Made by a program: the position numbers and the translations under genes | Part shown: piece after piece, positions 58,484 through 64,000 of the stretch | Layout of the letters: each line of letters opens with the position of its first letter | Position numbering within the stretch: position 1 is the stretch's first letter | Notes under the pieces: generated by a model | Told to the model about the DNA's origin: nothing | Seen by the model: the letters and a program-made list of their open reading frames with translations, nothing else | Database searches by the model: none | Source of the DNA: a virus | Virus record (IMG/VR): IMGVR_UViG_3300021420_000001 | Span: 1-64,000 of that record | DNA length: 64,000 bases | Reading direction: 5' to 3' (one strand)

Positions 58484-58578
58484 GGCAACCAATCCTTCAA
58501 CATCCAAGCCAAACTAAATCCAACACCAAATGCCCCACAAGACATCAGCAGTGGCGCGTAACGATCACGATTCGACAT
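58480..58578 (-). CDS. Tiny membrane protein
   Basis: 32 residues, one helix (MSCGAFGVGFSLAWML). Preceded by GGGGG and followed by the GTGA overlap. Weak but coupled evidence. Confidence 0.35.
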   Translation of the reverse strand: MSNRDRYAPLLMSCGAFGVGFSLAWMLKDWLP

Positions 58579-58598
58579 TTGCCCCCAACGAGTACGAA

Positions 58599-59219
58599 TC
58601 AACTCAGTAACTCCCTTAGAGCACCTGAGTCACGCATACCACGAGCTAGGTCACCGTGCGAGAATCCAGGCACAACAGTTGGCTTGACGCCAATCCGCTC
58701 GATCATCTGCCGGTCCAGTCGCGTATCAGGGCCGTCACTGATGAACGCTTTCACAACTGGGATTGGACCGTCCTTGAAGTAGGGAAGAAGTTCCACGTCC
58801 GGGTTGGCGGGGTCCACGATGAAGGGATGGTCAACCGGGTCGAACCCATTAGGCTGGCGCGAGGTCAGAGCTGATATTGCAATGACTTCGTCCGCATGCC
58901 CCAATTGTCCGTATAGTAGTGCTGCATAAGCTCCAGAAGACACGCCGATAGTAATGACGTACTTGTCATAATGGTCCCAAAAATTGGCGATATAGTCTCC
59001 AACCTCCCCTTGGTCACCAATTCCCTGAACACCGTAATGATGATAGCGCTGGGTTGAGTCCCGCATCAGGACGTAAGAGCAATCCAATTGCTCCAGCGTC
59101 TTTCCGAATTGATAGACATTCTGTGGTCCGCCGGCAAAGGCGATGACCAATCGATCAGAAGGCTTCAGATGTTCTTCGTAATCCACCAAGCGCAACTCGA
59201 CCCGTTTACCATTGACCAT
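58599..59219 (-). CDS. Alpha/beta-hydrolase fold protein
   Basis: 206 residues. VIAFAGGPQN start, nucleophile elbow GVSSGAYAAL (GxSxG) near residue 98, and a late His in VVPGFSHGDLARGM. Likely esterase, for example removing or placing acyl groups on a glycan. First enzyme after the fiber gene. Confidence 0.7.
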   Translation of the reverse strand: MVNGKRVELRLVDYEEHLKPSDRLVIAFAGGPQNVYQFGKTLEQLDCSYVLMRDSTQRYHHYGVQGIGDQGEVGDYIANFWDHYDKYVITIGVSSGAYAALLYGQLGHADEVIAISALTSRQPNGFDPVDHPFIVDPANPDVELLPYFKDGPIPVVKAFISDGPDTRLDRQMIERIGVKPTVVPGFSHGDLARGMRDSGALRELLS

Positions 59220-59234
59220 GACCTAACCATACGC

Positions 59235-62171
59235 TCAGTTCAATTGCGCGCAAGGCAGGTGGGTAGCAAGGTTGAGTTCCTGATTGTCCGAAGTCAGAAC
59301 CGTACACTGCAACAGGTACGTCACGTTGGCCACGCAACCCGCGAACTGCTGCAGGACAGCCCGACCGAAGACCCCCGCAGGAACCCCAGGGAAGGCCGGA
59401 GGGACGGGTCCGATCTGGGAGGCCCCAAAGACTATCCCCTGTGGGTTAGGGTCCTGGGTGAGGCTTACACCCGCGTTGGCGACCGTTATCCCGACAATCG
59501 AGGCGATCGTGACGCCAGACCCGAGCCAAGGGTCGAAATTGAACGTGACAGTTACCTTCTCCACGGTGGGATCGATAACCGAGAGATCATTACCATAAGG
59601 CATGCCCATAACCCTTGGCGTTGTCACAAAGGTGCGGGCGGAGCCCTGTTTGGATGGCAGCGTAGAATTCGGCGCGTTCGGATTACAGACAAAGCGTGGG
59701 TCTGTAATGAGCAGCGCTGTCGGGAATAGGATTGCGCCATTGCGCCAGTAGAAGCCTTGCCACGCGGGAATGTCGGCCGGAACGCTACTACCGTAATTCC
59801 AATTCTGTATTGGCGGAGTTACGACCGTTGGCCGGTTCGTGACGTTGGCGTTGACTTGACCCAACCACTGCCAGAATGGTTCATCAAATGGACGGGTCTG
59901 GAATTTCCACAGTGGTGCAGAAGGCTGACCACCAGCTGTTACAATTGGCGTAAGTAGGGTATTACTCTTTGGCCCGAACTGCCAACCACTGGAATCATCT
60001 TGCCCAAACTTCCAAGGAATGTAGATGAAAGGTTCGTTGACGACAGGAACAAGGTTGATGTTCCTTGGCTTGGAACCTGACTGCCAACTAGAAGAGTCAT
60101 CGAAACCGTAACACCACGGCGAATACGTAAACGGCAGCGTTGGTACAAACGGAGTTAGATTTATGTTACGAGGTTTAGACCCAGACTGCCAATAGCTTGA
60201 ATCGTCCTGACCGAACTGCCACGGCGTATAAATGAAAGGCTCTACAACAACGACGGGAATAAGATTAACGTTCTTAGCCTTAGTCTTCAGTTGCCAAACG
60301 TCATCATCAAAAGGACGCGTTGAATAGAAAGCCGGACGTAGAACGGTCTTGGGTCCGGGAGGTAACGTTATCAGTGCAGCGGCTGTTCCCGTCCAATTCC
60401 AATTACTCGAATCATCAAAGCCGTAGCGCCAGGGGGAATAAGTGAAAGGTAAGGTCGTAACTGATGCAACCAGATTTATGTTCTTGGCGACAGGAAGCCT
60501 TTGCCAAACGGGCATGTCGTCTGGAGGACTATAATACCAAGTAGAAATTGATGGGAATTGAACACTCGCGGCTGCGTTCAGATTGTACGGGGCTTTGAAC
60601 TGCCAAGTGCTTGAATCGTCAACGCCAAATTTCCAAGGGGGGCTAACGGTGGGGGTATTCCCCGATGCAATTAAATTAGCATTACGCTCTATTGCCGGTT
60701 GCCAGATAAAATCATCTGAAGGACGTGAAGCGTAAAAGGGCGGACGTAGAACAGTTTTATTTGTAGGCGCATTCAACAGCGTGTAGAACGTCGCTGAACC
60801 TACCGCATTGGATTGCTGCCAATTAGGCTGATCATAATTGGCAAATGAATATGCCCAATTCTGCTTGAATGGATTCGTAGCCGCAACTGTAAGAAGGCTG
60901 CGGTTATTCGTAGAGGGCTGTCTCCACGCAGAAGAATCATCTAGGAGGTAATCCCAACGCTTTGTCAGAACTTGACCAGGAGCCCCAAAGAATTTAGTCC
61001 CGGTAAGGATCTCAAGAATGCCGGAATTGTAATTCTCGGGAGTGCCTTGCCAAGCAGATTCGGCGATATCGTAATCAAACTTCCACAACCAAGGGATGTT
61101 AACAAACGCCTCAGAGACTTGAAGCGGGCTACGGCCTTGTGAACTAAATTGCCACCCCGAAGAGTCATCGTAATTGTATAGCGGTCCCCACCTTTTAGTT
61201 GGAGGTTGTCCACCAACATCCAATAGCACAAGAGTATTTGCATTACGATTGTCGGCCGTCGGAGCCCAAATGAAATCGTCCGATGGTCGTGGCGCAAAGA
61301 AAGCTGGACGCAGGACCGTCTTAGGTAAAATACTTGCAGCTAAGCTACGGTTGTATGGTGCAGAAGCGAATGACCAAAGGGAAGAATCATCAATACCATT
61401 CAAGAAAGATCGAGCGGGTTTCTTGTTGACAAAAGCAGAGACATAATTGATGACGATAAGACCGTTAGCACCTACGCCCGCAGTACCTCCAGTAGTAGCC
61501 CCGCCACCGCCGGCGCCGTAATTACCGCCAGCACCGGCTGTGCCCGTTGTACAGCCACCGCCACCGCCACCAGACCCATGAGAAGCATCATACTCCGTGC
61601 CGGGATTTCCTGCAGTACCACTCGTTGTCCCACCGGCGCCGCCTGTGCCTCCTGAAGTACCGTCTCCCTGACCACCAATACCACCGTTACCCACAGTACC
61701 ATTGGCGCCAACATTGCCAGCTCCGTTAGGGCCACCTGCACCGCCACCGCCTCCAGCATCGGTCGAGACTGATCCGCCGTTACCGCCATTATTTGCAGAG
61801 GTACCTACGCTAGCAGCGGCAGTCCCACCGAGTCCGCCAGTTCCCCCACCTCCAGTGACAGCAGCAGCGCCCGCAGCTGCGCAACTGACTGTATTACCAT
61901 TCGCAACAGCATTAGCTAATGAAGTAGCATTAAACCAAGTGTCGTTACCCTTTTGTCCTGTTGCTCCACCAGCACCAATCCCAACGTTGAGAACGGCGCG
62001 TGGTGTAACAGTGAGAATACTCCGTGCCCAGGCGCCACCTCCGCCACCGCCACCTGCGCCGGCTCCGCCAGCACCACCAGAACCAGAGCCAAGGCAATCA
62101 ACAACAACCTGAACGCAATCGTCAGGAACCGTCCAGGTCGTCGTACCGTTCAGTAGGAAAATCTGAGGCAT
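59235..62171 (-). CDS. Large tail fiber/adhesin with glycine-rich head and tryptophan repeats
   Basis: 978 residues. Begins IFLLNGTTTWTVPDDCVQVV, then about 200 residues of polyglycine repeats, then about 16 repeats of roughly 40 residues in which W-x2-G-x-DDSS-x-W alternates with variant forms such as RPSDDFIW (about 260-840), and a final Ig-like domain ending HLPCAQL. Likely receptor binding; repeat number could vary between strains. Confidence 0.82.
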   Translation of the reverse strand: MPQIFLLNGTTTWTVPDDCVQVVVDCLGSGSGGAGGAGAGGGGGGGAWARSILTVTPRAVLNVGIGAGGATGQKGNDTWFNATSLANAVANGNTVSCAAAGAAAVTGGGGTGGLGGTAAASVGTSANNGGNGGSVSTDAGGGGGAGGPNGAGNVGANGTVGNGGIGGQGDGTSGGTGGAGGTTSGTAGNPGTEYDASHGSGGGGGGCTTGTAGAGGNYGAGGGGATTGGTAGVGANGLIVINYVSAFVNKKPARSFLNGIDDSSLWSFASAPYNRSLAASILPKTVLRPAFFAPRPSDDFIWAPTADNRNANTLVLLDVGGQPPTKRWGPLYNYDDSSGWQFSSQGRSPLQVSEAFVNIPWLWKFDYDIAESAWQGTPENYNSGILEILTGTKFFGAPGQVLTKRWDYLLDDSSAWRQPSTNNRSLLTVAATNPFKQNWAYSFANYDQPNWQQSNAVGSATFYTLLNAPTNKTVLRPPFYASRPSDDFIWQPAIERNANLIASGNTPTVSPPWKFGVDDSSTWQFKAPYNLNAAASVQFPSISTWYYSPPDDMPVWQRLPVAKNINLVASVTTLPFTYSPWRYGFDDSSNWNWTGTAAALITLPPGPKTVLRPAFYSTRPFDDDVWQLKTKAKNVNLIPVVVVEPFIYTPWQFGQDDSSYWQSGSKPRNINLTPFVPTLPFTYSPWCYGFDDSSSWQSGSKPRNINLVPVVNEPFIYIPWKFGQDDSSGWQFGPKSNTLLTPIVTAGGQPSAPLWKFQTRPFDEPFWQWLGQVNANVTNRPTVVTPPIQNWNYGSSVPADIPAWQGFYWRNGAILFPTALLITDPRFVCNPNAPNSTLPSKQGSARTFVTTPRVMGMPYGNDLSVIDPTVEKVTVTFNFDPWLGSGVTIASIVGITVANAGVSLTQDPNPQGIVFGASQIGPVPPAFPGVPAGVFGRAVLQQFAGCVANVTYLLQCTVLTSDNQELNLATHLPCAQLN

Positions 62172-62197
62172 AGATGCTCACGCCCCTAAATTTTCCA

Positions 62198-62440
62198 TTA
62201 ACGAAGAAGCATGTTCGGGAAACCAAGCGAGGTCTTTGGTGGAACTTCACCTACGACTTCTTCAGGAGGTACTGCCGACCCCACAACGCCTCGATAGCAA
62301 CCATCACAAATAGGTGGGTCGAACGGAGTCGTCATTGGTATCTGTAGGATACGGCGAAGTGCCTCGACCTCTGCAAGCGATCGACGTTCTCGCTCGAAAG
62401 GTTCGAGGCACCAACCACAAAGCAGTGTCTGCTTAGCCAT
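62198..62440 (-). CDS. Small zinc-finger-like protein
   Basis: 80 residues. LCGWCLEPFERERRS and PICDGCYRGVVG form two Cys pairs. Unknown; between virion genes. Confidence 0.6.
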   Translation of the reverse strand: MAKQTLLCGWCLEPFERERRSLAEVEALRRILQIPMTTPFDPPICDGCYRGVVGSAVPPEEVVGEVPPKTSLGFPNMLLR

Positions 62441-62467
62441 TTGTACGTCCCAGAAAAGTATACTACG

Positions 62468-62977
62468 TCAGAGCGACTCGTACACCATATGACTTCCGAC
62501 CAATCCGGGAGTACCGCCTGTGAAGGCCGAGAGTGAGACCTCCCCAAGCGAGGCCGTATTGCCCAAGACGCTGAAGCACTCCTCTAGGCGGTTGGCGCGC
62601 CAGAAGTAGACGCCACCAAAAGCATTGAGCGAGCAGTTCGCCAAGTGCAATGTAGACGATCGCTGAGGTGGTGTCGCATTGATATTACCCGTCAGGGCCG
62701 GAGCGGCAAGCGCGGCAGTGGCCGGATCAATCGCGGCGTCGGTCACACCCGTACCGTTCGAGTTGGTAACACCGACCGTGGAGTCCCTGGAGAGTAGCAT
62801 GATCGTCGGGGACGAGGACGAAGGGGCCTGGCCCGCAATCGAGATTTCCCATACCTTGTTCAGCTGGGTAGCCGTACCACCCTGTAGGATGAACGGATAG
62901 GTGCCACTCGTCATACCAGTCGTGTCGGCAAAGGCAGTCGGGGTCAGGGTCGTATTGGAAACAATGCGTCTAGCCAT
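62468..62977 (-). CDS. Virion decoration-like protein
   Basis: 169 residues. RRIVSNTTLTPTAFADTTGM, then a beta-rich region with PTIMLLSRDSTVGVTN and GGVYFWRANRLEECF. Typical of small structural proteins at capsid or fiber ends. Exact role unknown. Confidence 0.65.
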   Translation of the reverse strand: MARRIVSNTTLTPTAFADTTGMTSGTYPFILQGGTATQLNKVWEISIAGQAPSSSSPTIMLLSRDSTVGVTNSNGTGVTDAAIDPATAALAAPALTGNINATPPQRSSTLHLANCSLNAFGGVYFWRANRLEECFSVLGNTASLGEVSLSAFTGGTPGLVGSHMVYESL

Positions 62978-63044
62978 AGTTCACTCCTCTTGGCTTTTCT
63001 GCCGGCCGTCATGGCTAGGGCAGGTTGAATTCCGGGGTTTGACG

Positions 63045-63401
63045 TTATCGAAGAAGACGCGGGGGGATAGAAGGGGGTTGCCCCTTGGCAACAGCATCCA
63101 CAAATTCATCGATGACCTGCTTCATGGGCTTGAGCTCTACGCCAAGCTTGCGCAGCAAATCGCAATTGTCGCAGATGTATCGGTCCAACTTACGACAATA
63201 AGCTCGCTCACGCTCCCGTAGTGGATTGCGTACAATAAGACTCTCACAATACGGACAATTATACGTCGCTGCCTGAAGACGCTTACCGGCTTCGACTGGA
63301 ATTGTGCCATGACCGACCTTAGCCGCAAGCTCTGGGGAAACGCCAGGGCTCTCGCGGTGGTCGATCTCAAGGTAACCTTCGAGCTCGCGTTTGGAGAACA
63401 T
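63045..63401 (-). CDS. Conserved phage zinc protein
   Basis: 118 residues. YNCPYCESLIVRNPLRERERAYC then LDRYICDNCDLLRKL give a zinc-ribbon layout; N-terminus includes a HRESPGVSPEL segment seen in other phages. Unknown role. The gap 62978-63044 before the next gene has no ORF. Confidence 0.7.
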   Translation of the reverse strand: MFSKRELEGYLEIDHRESPGVSPELAAKVGHGTIPVEAGKRLQAATYNCPYCESLIVRNPLRERERAYCRKLDRYICDNCDLLRKLGVELKPMKQVIDEFVDAVAKGQPPSIPPRLLR

Positions 63402-63404
63402 TGC

Positions 63405-64000
63405 CTACATCATGATCATGGGTTGAGCACCAAAAAGGGTGTCCGGAGAGATTCCTGAGCTCGTAACCCCTGAGAAAAAACTCTGTTGTGAAATAGGAGG
63501 ATACCAAAAAGACCAAGGATCGGATGCTGCTTGTATTAATTCTGGGAGTAGGTTAAATCTACCAACAGAAAACATTGCAGCACTATTATTACCGATTCCT
63601 ACAAGGGTGTCTCTATTGCCGAATACGTAAGTACCGTTACTAGGGGAGGCAACGCTTGCCTGCGTTCCGGTAGCGGTTTGGATTTGCCCGGTCGCCAGAT
63701 TTCTGACCGCCGCGTTCCACGTAGTAGTACCCTGGTGAAACGAAATGGCAAAGAAGTAAGGTAATCCAACAGTGGGAACTATTCCGGTCGTTACCGATGT
63801 ATCTCCACCAAGTGTGAGGGCAAATGCCGTTACACCGCTAGTAAACAGTCCTGGTCCGATGCCGGTACCGCTTCCAGAAGAATTACAAGCGTAGAAAGCC
63901 GTACCTGAAACAGTAGATGGGCGAACAATTGCGGCCACTGTATAAATCGTCTCAGTTGTTGCCGGCCGCGAAGACCACGTAAAAGCGTCCGTCGACGCAG
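63405..64000 (-). CDS. LamG-like virion protein (5' end outside window)
   Basis: The frame continues past the window edge (TWSSRPATTETIYTVAAI precedes the first GTG), so the gene is partial. A jelly-roll, concanavalin-like pattern is visible (AFYACNSSGSGTGIG, PYFFAISFHQGTTTWNAAV). Ends DTLFGAQPMIMM. Likely structural or carbohydrate-binding. Confidence 0.7.
   Translation of the reverse strand, partial: ASTDAFTWSSRPATTETIYTVAAIVRPSTVSGTAFYACNSSGSGTGIGPGLFTSGVTAFALTLGGDTSVTTGIVPTVGLPYFFAISFHQGTTTWNAAVRNLATGQIQTATGTQASVASPSNGTYVFGNRDTLVGIGNNSAAMFSVGRFNLLPELIQAASDPWSFWYPPISQQSFFSGVTSSGISPDTLFGAQPMIMM

Noticed and set aside
61472-62112. Plus- and minus-strand ORFs within the polyglycine part of the large fiber
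   Set aside because: Pro/Ala-rich and Val/Leu-rich products of the repeated glycine codons.
1-64000. CRISPR array, insertion sequence or integrase
   Set aside because: No regular direct repeats with spacers, no transposase or recombinase motifs were seen; mobile elements are limited to the intein and the HNH gene.

Overview
The window is part of a large double-stranded DNA bacteriophage genome of the myovirus (contractile tail) type. The evidence is a DUF3383-type tail sheath, a tail tube, a complete simple baseplate gene set, fibers and lysis genes on one strand, and a phage replication and recombination set on the other. No ribosomal RNA, host operon or integrase is visible. The host cannot be fixed from the sequence. 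A lysis set with a M15 peptidase and a muramidase-like lysin suggests a Gram-negative host, and several proteins resemble those of phages of alphaproteobacteria and similar environmental bacteria (inference). Terminase, portal and capsid genes are not seen and probably lie beyond position 64000.

Positions 1-19886 form a plus-strand early/middle block of tightly overlapping genes. It opens with a 7-deazaguanine operon (QueD-like, QueC, FolE, and a tRNA-guanine transglycosylase-like DNA transglycosylase of the DpdA type) that should make preQ0 and place it in phage DNA. Replication genes follow: sliding clamp, a uracil-DNA-glycosylase/3'-5' exonuclease/family A polymerase fusion, a clamp-loader ATPase, a gp32-like SSB, a RecA/UvsX recombinase, a PD-(D/E)XK nuclease, and a gp47/gp46 (SbcD/SbcC) pair. 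Many small unknown genes are interleaved.

At 19887-20023 the plus and minus blocks converge over a run of four hairpins. Everything to the right is on the minus strand, except one possible small plus-strand gene at 36462-36692. In transcription order (right to left) the block holds: virion decoration and fiber genes (64000-59235); an island of about 15 kb of glycan and cofactor genes (59219-41242) with glycosyltransferases, methyltransferases, an oxygenase, a TPP-enzyme pair, a His-for-Lys PLP dehydratase, an epimerase, dCTP deaminase and an intein-containing B12-type radical SAM enzyme; neck, sheath, tube, tape measure and baseplate genes (41234-29175); fibers and tail spike (29173-25796); and lysis genes (25777-20722).

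The most unusual points are: an intein placed inside the CX3CX2C cluster motif of the radical SAM enzyme; an HNH gene inserted at the epimerase end with a second, diverged copy of the epimerase 3' end behind it; a proposed branched deoxysugar pathway; a programmed -1 frameshift followed by a tape measure gene that seems to start at ATT; a hairpin element found at two distant intergenic sites with compensatory stem changes; and a 22-bp exact repeat next to one of those sites.
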